Assembly: GCA_022340465.1 (NCBI GenBank)
Contig: JAJDNW010000030.1
Location: 1 to 64,000 of the forward strand
Source of the DNA: Deltaproteobacteria bacterium
GTDB taxonomy: Bacteria; Desulfobacterota; Desulfobacteria; Desulfobacterales; B30-G6
Direction: 5' to 3'
Length of the DNA: 64,000 nt
In this document: piece after piece, positions 1-8,748 of the stretch
Layout: each line of letters starts with the position of its first letter
Numbering within the stretch: the first letter of the stretch is position 1
Notes under the pieces: generated by a model
Database searches by the model: none
Told to the model about the DNA's origin: nothing
What the model saw: only the letters and a program-made list of their open reading frames with translations
Program-made: the position numbers and the translations under genes

Positions 1-59
1 CCATAACCCGCCTAAATAATTATATAAAACAGCTTTTATGACGTATAGCTCCAACAAAT

Positions 60-584
60 ATGAACAAAAAGCTAATCATACAACTTGCAGAACCCTTCGA
101 CGCTAATTCTTTATCTAAACTGGCTGAAAAAACCTTTAGAGGGGCCTTCGCCAAACTGAATGATAAAGAGAATTTTGAAAATTATGTTGCTCGTTCATTT
201 ACGGAGAATCAGATTAGATCAGAAATCCTTGATAGTGCTTCCACCTTTTTCATAGCCAATTTGAACGATCAATGGGTGGGATACGCTAAACTAAACCAGG
301 GCGTTCCACCGGATTGTGTAAACCAAATCCCATCTATTGAACTTGCCCGACTCTATTCTGTGCAAGAATATTTAGGTTGCGGTATAGGTCCAGCTTTGAT
401 GAAGGCTTGTTTAAACTATGCCCGCGAAAAAGATTATAAATCAATCTGGTTGAGCAGCTGGAAGAAAAACAACAGAGGAAATGCATTTTATACCAAAATG
501 GGGTTTCAAATCATCGGTAACGCAACCTTTGCTTTAGGATCCGATATCCAAAACGATTATATTCTCTCAAAATCGTTAATTTGA
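60..584 (+). CDS. GNAT family N-acetyltransferase
   Basis: A 174-residue single-domain protein with the GNAT acetyl-CoA fold. The central region (about residues 95-150) has the expected motif-A pattern, ARLYSVQEYLGCGIGPALM, where the GCGIGPAL loop would bind the CoA pyrophosphate, followed by the AFYTKMGF motif typical of the last helix and strand. The length matches the family norm. Substrate is unknown; such proteins acetylate small amines or protein N-termini. There is no clear ribosome-binding site before the ATG and no obvious operon partner. The gene is visibly AT-richer than most of the window, which suggests recent acquisition. The fold is secure, the specific role is not. Confidence 0.85.
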   Translation: MNKKLIIQLAEPFDANSLSKLAEKTFRGAFAKLNDKENFENYVARSFTENQIRSEILDSASTFFIANLNDQWVGYAKLNQGVPPDCVNQIPSIELARLYSVQEYLGCGIGPALMKACLNYAREKDYKSIWLSSWKKNNRGNAFYTKMGFQIIGNATFALGSDIQNDYILSKSLI

Positions 585-951
585 TATAAAGAGAGCCGAT
601 AATGAATGCGTTTGGTAATGATAATCCCAATGATATTTGTACTGCCGGTCACGAGTCGAACCTTACAGGGTGTACTATTTCAGGCAAATTAAAATGTAAA
701 TTAAATGTGGCTGATAGGTGTGTATCGTGTTGATCATGATGGGGTCGAATAGACGTTTGGAGAATACGCAAGACAAACGATATGGGGACCGGACAGCATA
801 CCAGAAATACATTCGTACAGTGCCGGTCCTTTTCCCCCTCATTCCAGTTTATAGTTTGAAGAACATTCGCGTATTTTTAGAGTGAGAGGTGGCTTAAGCC
901 TATAATCAAGTGATAGATGCAAAGAGATAATATTTTGAAATGCCTAATGTT
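585..951. other. intergenic, no gene seen
   Basis: No credible coding sequence. It contains a weak inverted repeat (GGACCGG near 785 and CCGGTCC near 823) with a long loop and is otherwise AT-rich. It leads directly into the dispersed palindromic repeat. Confidence 0.5.
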
Positions 952-1070
952 GAACCGAGATAGCGAGCGTATTCCCTGCAGCTTGCTGCAGGGTAAGCGA
1001 GCGAATCATAATTGATAGAATTCCTTACGGTGAAGATTCCCCTTGCGTTTGCTGCGGGGAGCGTTCAATT
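952..1070 (+). repeat. 118-bp dispersed palindromic repeat, copy 1
   Basis: Begins TTGAACCGAGATAGCGAGCG and ends GTTCAA, so the ends are inverted. It contains a perfect internal hairpin, CCCTGCAG/CTGCAGGG at 974-993, flanked by direct AGCGAGCG repeats. Nearly the same sequence recurs at 30114-30234, a shortened form at 13271-13356 and a diverged inverted copy at 34684-34775. All copies are intergenic and none encodes a protein. Confidence 0.85.
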
Positions 1071-1116
1071 GTGAAATTTCTCGTTCCAAAGACTGTCCCA
1101 AGCCTGGATCAATGCT

Positions 1117-1755
1117 ATGAGTTACAAATTTCAGCATACGATATTCTTATGCATTTTAATGGCAGCTTCAATCATTTCAATGGGACCACAAGCTATGGCA
1201 ATAGAAAAGCCTTCCTATAGTGTGATAGCAACCGAAGGCAACTTCGAATTACGTAAATATTCAGCCTATATCGTGGCAGAGACCTACGTGGAAGGCGACT
1301 TCGAAGCGGTTGGAAGTGAAGGCTTTAGACGTTTGGCGGATTATATCGGCGGAAAAAACCGAAAGAAGGCATCCATTTCAATGACTGCACCCGTCAGCCA
1401 GAAGCCGGCATCCGAAAAAATTGCCATGACTGCCCCAGTCAGCCAAGCACAGGAGAATGGTCGCTGGCGAATAGCATTCATGATGCCATCCGCTTATACA
1501 ATGGAGGCGCTGCCAATTCCTGATGATGACCGGATTGCGTTGAAGAAGGAGAAAGAGAAAACAGTCGCAGTTCTTCGTTATTCGGGGACGTGGGGAAAAA
1601 AACGATATATGGACCATGAAAACAAACTGATGGACTGGATATCCACAAAAGGCTGGGAAATTATCGGAGCTCCAGTGTGGGCGCGATACGATCCACCTTT
1701 TATGCCATGGTTTATGAGAAGAAACGAAATTTTGATTCCGGTGCAAATCCAATAA
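1117..1755 (+). CDS. SOUL family haem-binding protein, exported
   Basis: A 212-residue protein with a signal peptide (hydrophobic stretch about residues 8-28, ending at an AMA cleavage-like site), followed by a SOUL/HEBP domain from IEKPSYSVIATEGNFELRKY to near the C-terminus. The family signature MTAPV appears twice, around residues 89 and 104. SOUL proteins bind haem or other tetrapyrroles; export suggests a periplasmic role. The gene stands alone, downstream of the dispersed repeat. GC is lower than in the main part of the window. The physiological role is not known from sequence. Confidence 0.85.
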   Translation: MSYKFQHTIFLCILMAASIISMGPQAMAIEKPSYSVIATEGNFELRKYSAYIVAETYVEGDFEAVGSEGFRRLADYIGGKNRKKASISMTAPVSQKPASEKIAMTAPVSQAQENGRWRIAFMMPSAYTMEALPIPDDDRIALKKEKEKTVAVLRYSGTWGKKRYMDHENKLMDWISTKGWEIIGAPVWARYDPPFMPWFMRRNEILIPVQIQ

Positions 1756-1893
1756 ATCATAGAAGAATATCGATATTATTCTTAAATCAGGTTATACTGT
1801 TTATGATGTCAATCAAGACTAATTATAATGCGGTTTAAAATTGGAGGATTGATAATTGGAAACTCTAATTAAGGGTCGAATGGGGATTGCATT

Positions 1894-2649
1894 ATGCCGG
1901 GAGTAGCAGGACGTGTGGCGTTGGTTACGGGTGCTGGACGTGGAATTGGGCGGGTGGCGGCTGAACTGCTTGCCTCACGAGACGCAAGGGTAATGGCTGT
2001 TGCGCGCAGCGAGAATGAATTACAGACGCTGGGTCTCGAATATGTTGTCGCTGATCTGGGTACACCTGAAGGTTGTTCACTCGCGGTGAAGGAGACGCAT
2101 GATCGCCTGGGTCCAGTTGAAATTCTAGTGTGTAATCATGGTATTGGTTCGGCTCTTGAGCGTGTGATCTGGGAGCAGGATCCGGCACTCTGGCGGGAAA
2201 CGATGCAAATCAATCTGGATGGACCTTATTTTCTCTCAAAGCTAGTTGTCAAAGATATGATTGAGCAGAAATACGGTCGGCTTGTATTTACGAGTTCGAC
2301 AGCAGGTCAAGTTGCGGAATACGCCAGCAGTGCTTACAACAGTTCAAAACACGGCCTTTTAGGCCTGATGCGTTCAGTTGCACAGGATGCCGGGCCGCAT
2401 GGCGTAACGTCCAACGCTGTGCTACCCGGCTGGGTACGAACACAAATGGCTGAGATTTCTGCCCAAGCCGAAGCTGAGCAGCGCGGTGTCACCCCGGATG
2501 AGGTGTGGGCGGAAAGAGCTGCGCTCTATCCCGCGGGCCGGGTGGTAACACCCGAAGAAGTGGCCGAGGTGATCGCCTTTCTGGCTTCTGAAGAATCCAG
2601 TGGTGTTAATGGGGAAGCCATTACCGTAGCCCTTGGAAGCATATGGTGA
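1894..2649 (+). CDS. SDR family NAD(P)-dependent oxidoreductase
   Basis: A 251-residue classical short-chain dehydrogenase. The cofactor loop TGAGRGIG is at residues 12-19 and the catalytic triad is present: Ser134/135 in TSSTAG and Tyr148-x3-Lys152 in YNSSK. The usual NNAG motif is altered to CNHGIG (residues 80-85). ARS after the second strand suggests NADP preference, as an inference. Likely a 3-oxoacyl or hydroxyacid reductase-type enzyme with unknown substrate. It is monocistronic, with a weak GGGG ribosome-binding site before the ATG. Confidence 0.88.
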   Translation: MPGVAGRVALVTGAGRGIGRVAAELLASRDARVMAVARSENELQTLGLEYVVADLGTPEGCSLAVKETHDRLGPVEILVCNHGIGSALERVIWEQDPALWRETMQINLDGPYFLSKLVVKDMIEQKYGRLVFTSSTAGQVAEYASSAYNSSKHGLLGLMRSVAQDAGPHGVTSNAVLPGWVRTQMAEISAQAEAEQRGVTPDEVWAERAALYPAGRVVTPEEVAEVIAFLASEESSGVNGEAITVALGSIW

Positions 2650-2967
2650 AATAAAATTGGCGATTGCGTGTACGGCCCTGATAAAAAGTTGCTGGGGCAC
2701 TCGAGAAAAGTAACTCTCCCTTTTTTACAAAATTGTGATTAAAATACTATCTGTACCGGTATATGGAGGTTGTTCCGTGCCAAAAATGCGCAAATATCAC
2801 AGATGTTTTGGCAGGCTGATTACCTTAGGAAATCTCCATAATTACAGATAACACAATCATTGGTCTTGTGTTTTCGAAGCCGGTGTCGAACTTGTGATAC
2901 CACGATTGTTGAGAAAGAAGAGCTGGGCCTAAATACAATAGAATGTTTCTAACGAAAGGTCGCTGCC
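2650..2967. other. intergenic, no gene seen
   Basis: A 318-base spacer before the TIGR03546 gene. No convincing coding sequence, repeat or terminator was recognised. The promoter of the downstream pair presumably lies here, but no clear -35/-10 pair stands out. Confidence 0.4.
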
Positions 2968-3489
2968 ATGGTTGAAGCTATTGCCAAACTGTTGAAGGTG
3001 TTGAACTCGGAAAACGAACCCGGCCAGATCAGTCTGGCGGTTTGCCTCTCCATGATAGCCGGACTTACGCCGTTTTACAGCCTGCACAACTTGTTGGTTC
3101 TGCTCCTGGTTTTTCTCATCAGGGTCAATGTCAGTTCTTTCATACTCGGATTTATTGTTTTTTCCGGAGCGGCATTTCTGCTGGATCCCCTCTTCCACAA
3201 ACTGGGCCTATGGGTGCTGACCCTCCCTGGCCTTGAAGGGCTCTGGACCGTACTTTACGGGCAGGTACTCTGGCGTATGGAGGGATTCAACAACTCCATT
3301 GTCATGGGAAGCATCCTGGTGTCGCTGTTGCTTGCGGTTCCGCTGTTTTTTGGCCTCAATGTGATCATCCGCAAATATCGTCAACACATCCTTGAACGGA
3401 TCCGAAAATTCAAAATCGTCAAAATCCTCAAAGCATCTAAATTTTATGAAATATACGAATCGGCTACGGCCTGGGGAGGAAAAGCATGA
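2968..3489 (+). CDS. TIGR03546 family membrane protein
   Basis: A 173-residue protein with about three hydrophobic segments: residues ~20-60 including PFYSLHNLLVLLLVFLIRV, ~65-95, and ~110-135. The sequence and its coupling to the next gene match the TIGR03546/TIGR03545 pair known from several Proteobacteria; TIGR03546 resembles DUF2062 membrane proteins. It ends inside the next gene with a 4-base ATGA overlap, so the two are translationally coupled. The function is uncharacterised; an inner-membrane envelope role is inferred. Confidence 0.8.
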   Translation: MVEAIAKLLKVLNSENEPGQISLAVCLSMIAGLTPFYSLHNLLVLLLVFLIRVNVSSFILGFIVFSGAAFLLDPLFHKLGLWVLTLPGLEGLWTVLYGQVLWRMEGFNNSIVMGSILVSLLLAVPLFFGLNVIIRKYRQHILERIRKFKIVKILKASKFYEIYESATAWGGKA

Positions 3490-5207
3490 AAAAATGGATC
3501 CGCTGGCCTGGCCTGATAGCATTTGGTGTGGTCGTCTTTATCCTGGTTGGCTTTTGGTGGCTGCTGATCGACAACCTTATTAAGGGCTGGATCGAAAAAG
3601 GCGGCACCCGGCTGGTGGGAGCCAAGGTCGAGCTCGGCAAGGCTGATCTTAAACTTGCCCCGCTTGGTTTGGTACTGGAAGACCTTCAAATCACCAACCC
3701 CAAACAGCCCATGACTAACATCCTGGAAGCCGGCAGCATCGGCCTATCCATCGAAGCGAGCCACTTGTTGCGGCGCAAGCTGATCGTCAGCCTCATGACT
3801 GCGGATAATTTACGCTTCGATACAAGCCGTAAAACGTCGGGCGTTGTTGCCCAAAGGAAACCCTCTTCAGAAACGTCGGAGCAGGCAGGGGACACAACGT
3901 CCGATGCCTTTAAAATGCCGTCCCTGGCCGTGCCGGACGTCAAGGAAATCCTCTCAAGAGAGGAACTCCGGACCGTGATAGCTGCCAAAGAACTAAAAAG
4001 AGGCCTTGATGATTTCAAGGAAAAATGGCAGAAGCGCCTGGACGAACTGCCGGACCAGGACACTTTCGAACAGTATGAAAAAAGGCTCGACAAAGTCAGC
4101 AGCGCCAAAAAGAGCATTACGGGCGTCCTGGCCGCAACCGGAGAAGCCAAAGCCGTATACGATGACGTCAACCAGGACCTGCAGGAACTGAAAAAAGCTG
4201 AAAAGGATTTCGAGAAGGAGCTTGCATCCCTGAAAAAGCAGGCTGCCCGGTTAAAGAACCTGCCCGCGGAGGACTTTCGGCGTCTCCGGGACAAATACAG
4301 TCTGTCATCCCAAGGGGCCGTCAATATCACACAGATGCTTTTCGGCGACAAAGCCGGCCGCTATCTGAAACTGTTTCTCGATGGGTATCACATCATCAAA
4401 CCCCTTCTGGAAATGCGGCCCGCGACTCCGGAAAATCAAAAAGTTGTACAACCTGCCCGAAGTAAAGGCGTGGACGTTCATTTTGCCACCGACAATCAAC
4501 CCCCGCCCTTCCTGGTGCGTCTGGCCAAGGTTTCCGCCACCATCCCGTATGGAGACATTTCCGGTGAAATCCAAAACCTGACACCCTTCCAGGCTTTTTT
4601 GGGGAAACCGCTTATTTTTTCATTTTCAGGTCAAAACCTTCAGGACCTGCAAAAGGTAAACATCGATGGCGTGTTGAACCACGTCGACCCCTCAAAGGCG
4701 TCCGACAGGGTTACGGCGGTAGTCGAGGGGCTTAAGGTTGGTGAAAAGAACAAACAGCAGCCCGTCTACCTTGAAAAAGGACTGGCTGACCTGGAGCTTG
4801 CAGTGGCAGTGGTCAAAGGCCGTATCGATGCGCAGCTCCAAGCTGATGTTTCTTCGGCAAGCATCGCAACCGCCAATTATTTTGGTGAAGGACAACTAGC
4901 GCAGACCCTTCAAAAGGCTCTGTTAGGCATTTCTGCCTTTAATGTGCAGGCTGACATCGAGGGCAACATCGACGATTACCGCGTCAGCCTTTCCTCGAAT
5001 ATTGACGACGTGCTGAAAGACGCCATGGGTAGACAGCTTAAAAAGCGGGCAGGCGCATTCGAAAAAAGCCTCAACGATGCCATTGCTGAAAAAACAAAGG
5101 AACCCTTGGCTGAAAACAGCCGTCGGATATCAGGCCTGGATTCGATTGAAGATGAGTTGACATCCCGCCTGGGTCAGGGGGTCGCCGTGCTAAAGGGCGC
5201 CAATTAA
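3486..5207 (+). CDS. TIGR03545 family protein, AsmA-like membrane-anchored
   Basis: 573 residues. An N-terminal membrane anchor (about residues 9-30) is followed by an AsmA-like segment in which short beta strands (KVELGKADLKLAPLGLVLED) resemble the start of AsmA/TamB-type lipid-bridge proteins. A long charged coiled-coil region runs from about residue 150 to 275, and a second beta-rich region from about 345 to 530. It overlaps the upstream TIGR03546 gene by 4 bases. The family has no established function; the AsmA resemblance suggests intermembrane lipid or envelope maintenance, as an inference. It is followed by a short 7-bp repeat spacer. Confidence 0.8.
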   Translation: MKKWIRWPGLIAFGVVVFILVGFWWLLIDNLIKGWIEKGGTRLVGAKVELGKADLKLAPLGLVLEDLQITNPKQPMTNILEAGSIGLSIEASHLLRRKLIVSLMTADNLRFDTSRKTSGVVAQRKPSSETSEQAGDTTSDAFKMPSLAVPDVKEILSREELRTVIAAKELKRGLDDFKEKWQKRLDELPDQDTFEQYEKRLDKVSSAKKSITGVLAATGEAKAVYDDVNQDLQELKKAEKDFEKELASLKKQAARLKNLPAEDFRRLRDKYSLSSQGAVNITQMLFGDKAGRYLKLFLDGYHIIKPLLEMRPATPENQKVVQPARSKGVDVHFATDNQPPPFLVRLAKVSATIPYGDISGEIQNLTPFQAFLGKPLIFSFSGQNLQDLQKVNIDGVLNHVDPSKASDRVTAVVEGLKVGEKNKQQPVYLEKGLADLELAVAVVKGRIDAQLQADVSSASIATANYFGEGQLAQTLQKALLGISAFNVQADIEGNIDDYRVSLSSNIDDVLKDAMGRQLKKRAGAFEKSLNDAIAEKTKEPLAENSRRISGLDSIEDELTSRLGQGVAVLKGAN

Positions 5208-5208
5208 T

Positions 5209-5229
5209 CAGAGGCCAGAGATCAGAGGA
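5209..5229 (+). repeat. three 7-bp tandem words (CAGAGRN)
   Basis: CAGAGGC, CAGAGAT and CAGAGGA in tandem, two bases after the TIGR03545 stop codon. This is a short member of the 7-bp-period spacer class also seen at 27460, 30279 and 57894. Confidence 0.6.
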
Positions 5230-5373
5230 GGTTAAACTAAAAAAAGCGTTGCTTGATGTGGCATTCAACGGGCTTCTCTGATGTTCGGGTATACGGCATT
5301 CTGAGAAGTCCTTTTTGTTATAGCCAGTCTTTTAATCTCTATGAAAATAACACGAATTATTGAAGGGTGACAG

Positions 5374-5643
5374 ATGTCTAATGAAAGAACTTCAAAGCTT
5401 TGGGTTGTCAATGTAATGTGCTTCATCCTCTTTGTGGCGTTAACTTTTACTGGCTTGCTAAATTGGCTTGTTTTGCCGAGAGGGTATGAAGTGCGGGGCA
5501 GTTTTTTGGTTTCTTTAAGGCATTTTTTCATTGCTATTCATGAGTGGGCTGCACTGATGTTCATAATTTTAACCGCAGTTCATATCGTCTTGCATTGGAC
5601 CTATATAAAAATTAATTTGAAAAAATATGGTATCATGAATTAA
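5374..5643 (+). CDS. DUF4405-like small membrane protein
   Basis: 89 residues with two to three hydrophobic helices. Histidines lie at the membrane faces (LRHFF, IHEWAA, HIVLHW), as in DUF4405 and cytochrome b561-like domains that hold haem in the membrane. The length fits a single DUF4405 domain. A GAAGGG site precedes the ATG. It is an isolated gene in an AT-rich stretch with no redox partner beside it. Haem binding and electron transfer are inferred from the family. Confidence 0.7.
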   Translation: MSNERTSKLWVVNVMCFILFVALTFTGLLNWLVLPRGYEVRGSFLVSLRHFFIAIHEWAALMFIILTAVHIVLHWTYIKINLKKYGIMN

Positions 5644-6006
5644 CGAACATTTTTAAAGTGCTAGAGATTTCTTGCAGATTAAAAACATAAAGTACCTGTC
5701 CCTAAAATTCTCCTACATGAATACGGCGGTTTTTTTCCTGATTGTGGTGGTGGGGTGCCATCTGATTTCTAAAACAGCGTCCAGAGGCGTGAAAATTGAA
5801 GATTCATACAACATATTGTTTGTTTAATGTCGATGGCCGCTATATGGTGTGGAAAGGGATTGACAATTTCTACCTTGAGTTGTAGGTATTTTGGACCGTT
5901 TACGATATGTGCAACAGACTGTTTGCCTGAAACATCCCGTTGTTTTTGAAATTGCGTTAAAAAAGTGCTTCGCTTTAGTAATCCTTTATGGAGAGGATAG
6001 CCCATC
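5644..6006. other. intergenic, no gene seen
   Basis: A 363-base AT-rich spacer. A possible small reverse-strand frame (5769-6014) has no recognisable domain and overlaps the parA start. A good ribosome-binding site for the next gene (GGAGAGGA) lies at its right end. Confidence 0.4.
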
Positions 6007-6732
6007 ATGATCATAAGTTTCGTTAATCAAAAAGGCGGAGTCGGCAAAACCACCACGGCAATCAATCTGGCCTCTAGCCTGGTCAGGAGAAACCTTAGAT
6101 TGGTACTGATAGACGCCGATCCCCAAGGCAGTGCCGCCACCTGGCGTGGCATCGAGAATAACCAGGCATTTGAGGTCTTGTACCGTCCAGATGAATTGAC
6201 CCAGGGCGACATCGCGGCTTTGGAAAGCGCCTATGATAATGTCCTTATCGATGCGCCACCAGTGGCGGTTGAAAAAGTGGAGGCCGTTATTAGGGCCTCA
6301 GACCTGGTCATTTTGCCAGTGACTCCGAGTTCTCTGGATCTATGGTCCTGCAAGGAGATCTTGGACCGGATGAGCACCAAACCGGAGGTGCGGCTTAACA
6401 ATAAGGTCAGGCTCCTTATCAACCGGAAGATCCCGGGCACCCGAGTCGGTCGAGAGATGCGTCAGGCCTTGGGCACATTTGACAGGCCCGTCTTTGAAAC
6501 AGAGTTGTGTCAAAGGGTGGCCTATATCGATGCCATGATATACGGTGTGTCGGTGATGCAGTTCGCACCCGGTAGCAAGGCCGCCAGTGAAATTGAGCAA
6601 TGGAGCCAGGAAGTAGTCGCGTTAATAAATGAGGAAATGACCGGGGAAGATGACAGTGACAATTCCATTGCAGCGCTTTATCGGGAAGAGACCGACAATA
6701 TACTTTTTCGCAGTTTTCAGAATCGTTTATAG
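6007..6732 (+). CDS. ParA family ATPase
   Basis: 241 residues with the deviant Walker A box KGGVGKTT (residues 10-17), the Walker A-prime VLIDADPQGSAATW and the LIDAPP Walker B region, all typical of ParA/Soj/MinD ATPases that position DNA or protein complexes. There is no adjacent parB gene and no obvious parS, so a protein-positioning ParA (of the MipZ or ParC type) is as likely as a plasmid type. The gene is 23 bases upstream of the fibronectin-III-like gene, probably in one operon. The start is supported by GGAGAGGA. Confidence 0.9.
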   Translation: MIISFVNQKGGVGKTTTAINLASSLVRRNLRLVLIDADPQGSAATWRGIENNQAFEVLYRPDELTQGDIAALESAYDNVLIDAPPVAVEKVEAVIRASDLVILPVTPSSLDLWSCKEILDRMSTKPEVRLNNKVRLLINRKIPGTRVGREMRQALGTFDRPVFETELCQRVAYIDAMIYGVSVMQFAPGSKAASEIEQWSQEVVALINEEMTGEDDSDNSIAALYREETDNILFRSFQNRL

Positions 6733-6755
6733 ATCTGTCGATACAGGAGGTAGGG

Positions 6756-7238
6756 ATGGCCAAGTTAAAAAAACGCAAACTGCGCTGGAACGCTTCGGAA
6801 TCCCAGCAAGTAGTTGGGTACCGGATCTATTGGGCAGAGGCCGGAGAGGTGGGATACGACTCCCCTTTTGCGGATTTGGGCAATGTTACTGAGGTGGTAC
6901 TGCCGGATGAAGTGGAAGGCTTTTCACCCAAAGGTGATCCTGTGGAATTTGGAGTCGCGGCTGTAGATGAATTGGGAAACGAATCAGACCTTGTTATTTT
7001 AAAGGCACCCTATCAATTCAGAATCCCCTCGGCACCCGGAGATTTGCGGATTGAGCCCTTGAATGAATTTCACACGAAGGGGGAAGAACCTGAAGTTGAA
7101 AAGCCGAACGATTCCAAATTCTTGATCGCTAAGGGTGGTGACTCCATGACTGAAAGTGGAGCGTCGTCCTCGCCCATTGACGCAAAAGACGAAACGAAGC
7201 AATATTTTGCGAAACTTTACGAGAACCCCGAAATCTAA
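6756..7238 (+). CDS. unknown protein with fibronectin type III-like domain
   Basis: 160 residues without signal peptide or membrane segment. Residues 1-90 look like a single fibronectin-III-type beta sandwich: LRWNASESQQVVGYRIYW, then VEFGVAAVDELGNESD, the usual F/G-strand signature. The rest (about 95-160) is polar, Glu/Lys/Ser-rich and probably disordered. A strong AGGAGG lies 12 bases before the ATG. It follows parA closely, so a partner or cargo role for the ATPase is possible, but that is inference. Confidence 0.65.
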   Translation: MAKLKKRKLRWNASESQQVVGYRIYWAEAGEVGYDSPFADLGNVTEVVLPDEVEGFSPKGDPVEFGVAAVDELGNESDLVILKAPYQFRIPSAPGDLRIEPLNEFHTKGEEPEVEKPNDSKFLIAKGGDSMTESGASSSPIDAKDETKQYFAKLYENPEI

Positions 7239-7387
7239 GAACTTCCAAAATGACACCGCCCCAATATTTTGCGGCTTCTATAATTGAGGTGTTCGGCCAC
7301 TAAACGAAGTAGCAGCCTTCTTATTCAAGTGCCGTTTTTATTCGGAAAGATGTTAATGTATCTATTTTATATCGCATCGAAATCATT

Positions 7388-8137
7388 ATGACCACTAGCT
7401 TGAGTTTCGACATACGCAGGCAGCCGGATGTCACCACCTGTGGCCCCACCTGTCTGCACGCCCTTTATCGGTACTACGGCGACTCAATCGAGCTGGATGA
7501 CGTCATTGCGAGGGTATCACCGTGGCAGAAGGGCGGCACCTTGGCAGTCTACCTGGCCATCCACGCCATACGCCGGGGCTATGGCGCGACCATTCTGCCT
7601 TACAATTTGACCGTGTTCGACCCGACATGGCGTGATATCGGTTCACGACAGATGGCACGAAAACTGGAAGCCCAGTTGCTTGACAAAAAGGGGTTGCCCG
7701 GTTTTGAGGAAGTTACCCATGCTTATCTGGAATACCTGGCCCTGGGTGGTCGCATCCAGTTCAGGGTGCTCACTCCGGCCTTGATTCGTAAATACCTCAA
7801 AGCGGGTATTCCCATTCTCACCGGATTGAGTGCCACCTATCTCTATGACTGCCCCCGTGAACGAGAGCACAATGGCGGCTTGGTGTACGACGACGTTAGG
7901 GGCGACTCCTGTGGACACTTCGTGGTCCTGTCGGGCTACAATAAGGAGAGCCGCCGCGTTCGGGTGGCCGACCCGTTGGTGCCTAACCCCATAGCCGACG
8001 GCCGCTACTACGACGTGGATATCTATCGCCTGGTGTGCGCCATCATGCTGGGCATTCTGACCTATGACGGCAATATGCTGATCATAAAAAAAAGTAAGCA
8101 CCCACCGGCCAAAGGCAGGCGGACGCTTACTTTTTAA
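7388..8137 (+). CDS. C39-like cysteine peptidase family protein
   Basis: 249 residues. Expected catalytic elements are present in order: Cys in DVTTCGPTC (around residue 18), His in CGHFVVLSGY (about 178) and Asp in RVADPL (about 197). There is no transporter domain and no signal peptide, so this is a stand-alone C39-like protein, not a bacteriocin exporter. Such proteins are often found beside ATP-grasp or GNAT genes, which are not adjacent here. Substrate is unknown. No clear ribosome-binding site. The gene is convergent with the LPP20 lipoprotein gene. Confidence 0.75.
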   Translation: MTTSLSFDIRRQPDVTTCGPTCLHALYRYYGDSIELDDVIARVSPWQKGGTLAVYLAIHAIRRGYGATILPYNLTVFDPTWRDIGSRQMARKLEAQLLDKKGLPGFEEVTHAYLEYLALGGRIQFRVLTPALIRKYLKAGIPILTGLSATYLYDCPREREHNGGLVYDDVRGDSCGHFVVLSGYNKESRRVRVADPLVPNPIADGRYYDVDIYRLVCAIMLGILTYDGNMLIIKKSKHPPAKGRRTLTF

Positions 8138-8139
8138 AA

Positions 8140-8152
8140 GCGGCGCAGCCGC
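8140..8152. terminator. GC hairpin between convergent genes
   Basis: GCGGC-GCA-GCCGC, located three bases after the C39-like gene stop and preceded by a T run on the plus strand (AAAAA on the other strand). The same GCGGCTGCGCCGC palindrome recurs in the 113-bp tandem repeat at 16028-16268. It may act as a bidirectional terminator or be a REP-like element. Confidence 0.4.
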
Positions 8153-8181
8153 GGTTCACAAATGCGTCTCAGGCGGATTTA

Positions 8182-8748
8182 TTATTTGTTCTCCATTTTC
8201 TCCAGTTCACCGTGCATCTTTTCGGCATTGTTCCTGACATAGTCGCGCACCTTGGAGTCCAGTTCCTTGTAGTTGTCCAGGGCTTCCTTGAAGGCCATGA
8301 GGTCCAGTTCACACAGGGAGTACATGGTTTTGTCATCGGGATCCTGCCAGTGGTCGACGATGGTAGCACCGTGGAGGGTCGTTTTCGAAAAAGTTTTCAG
8401 GGCCTGCTCCACGTGCTGCTCTTCCGAGGAGGCGGACATGTCCCCGGCCGTGGTGGAGGCCATGTAATCCTTGGCCAGCACCGCCACATAGGTTTCGAGG
8501 GTTTTGGCGATTTCGGCACGCGCCCGGTTGTCGGCCGTGGAGAAAAGCAGGGCCTTGTTGCTGATACCCGAGGCTATGCCCACGCCGTAAAAAACCTGCC
8601 CCTTTTCAACGTCAAATGCACCGCTGCCTTTGTAAACCCACTCGGGCATCTCAGGCGCGTTCATTTTGGGAGTCGATGAACATCCCACCATGAGGAACAG
8701 TCCAACCGTCAACAGAACGCCAAGCGTCAACACATGTTTTGTTTTCAT
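8182..8748 (-). CDS. LPP20 family lipoprotein
   Basis: 188 residues with a lipoprotein signal: hydrophobic stretch 8-21 and lipobox VGC (Cys23), so probably an outer-membrane lipoprotein. The mature part carries an LPP20-type fold: VFYGVGIASGISNKALLFSTADNRARAEIAKTL is the family hallmark (substrings only given). The C-terminus is helical and charged. LPP20 proteins include Helicobacter Lpp20 and Vibrio FlgP. The gene overlaps the upstream protease by 4 bases and has its own AAGGAGA site, so the two form an operon. Confidence 0.82.
   Translation of the reverse strand: MKTKHVLTLGVLLTVGLFLMVGCSSTPKMNAPEMPEWVYKGSGAFDVEKGQVFYGVGIASGISNKALLFSTADNRARAEIAKTLETYVAVLAKDYMASTTAGDMSASSEEQHVEQALKTFSKTTLHGATIVDHWQDPDDKTMYSLCELDLMAFKEALDNYKELDSKVRDYVRNNAEKMHGELEKMENK

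Noticed and set aside
1-60. Possible integron attC or attachment site at the left edge before the AT-rich GNAT gene
   Set aside because: CCAACAAAT resembles attC wording only loosely and there is no paired inverse core.
6007-6732. Plasmid partition locus
   Set aside because: No parB, no centromere-like repeats and no replication gene nearby.
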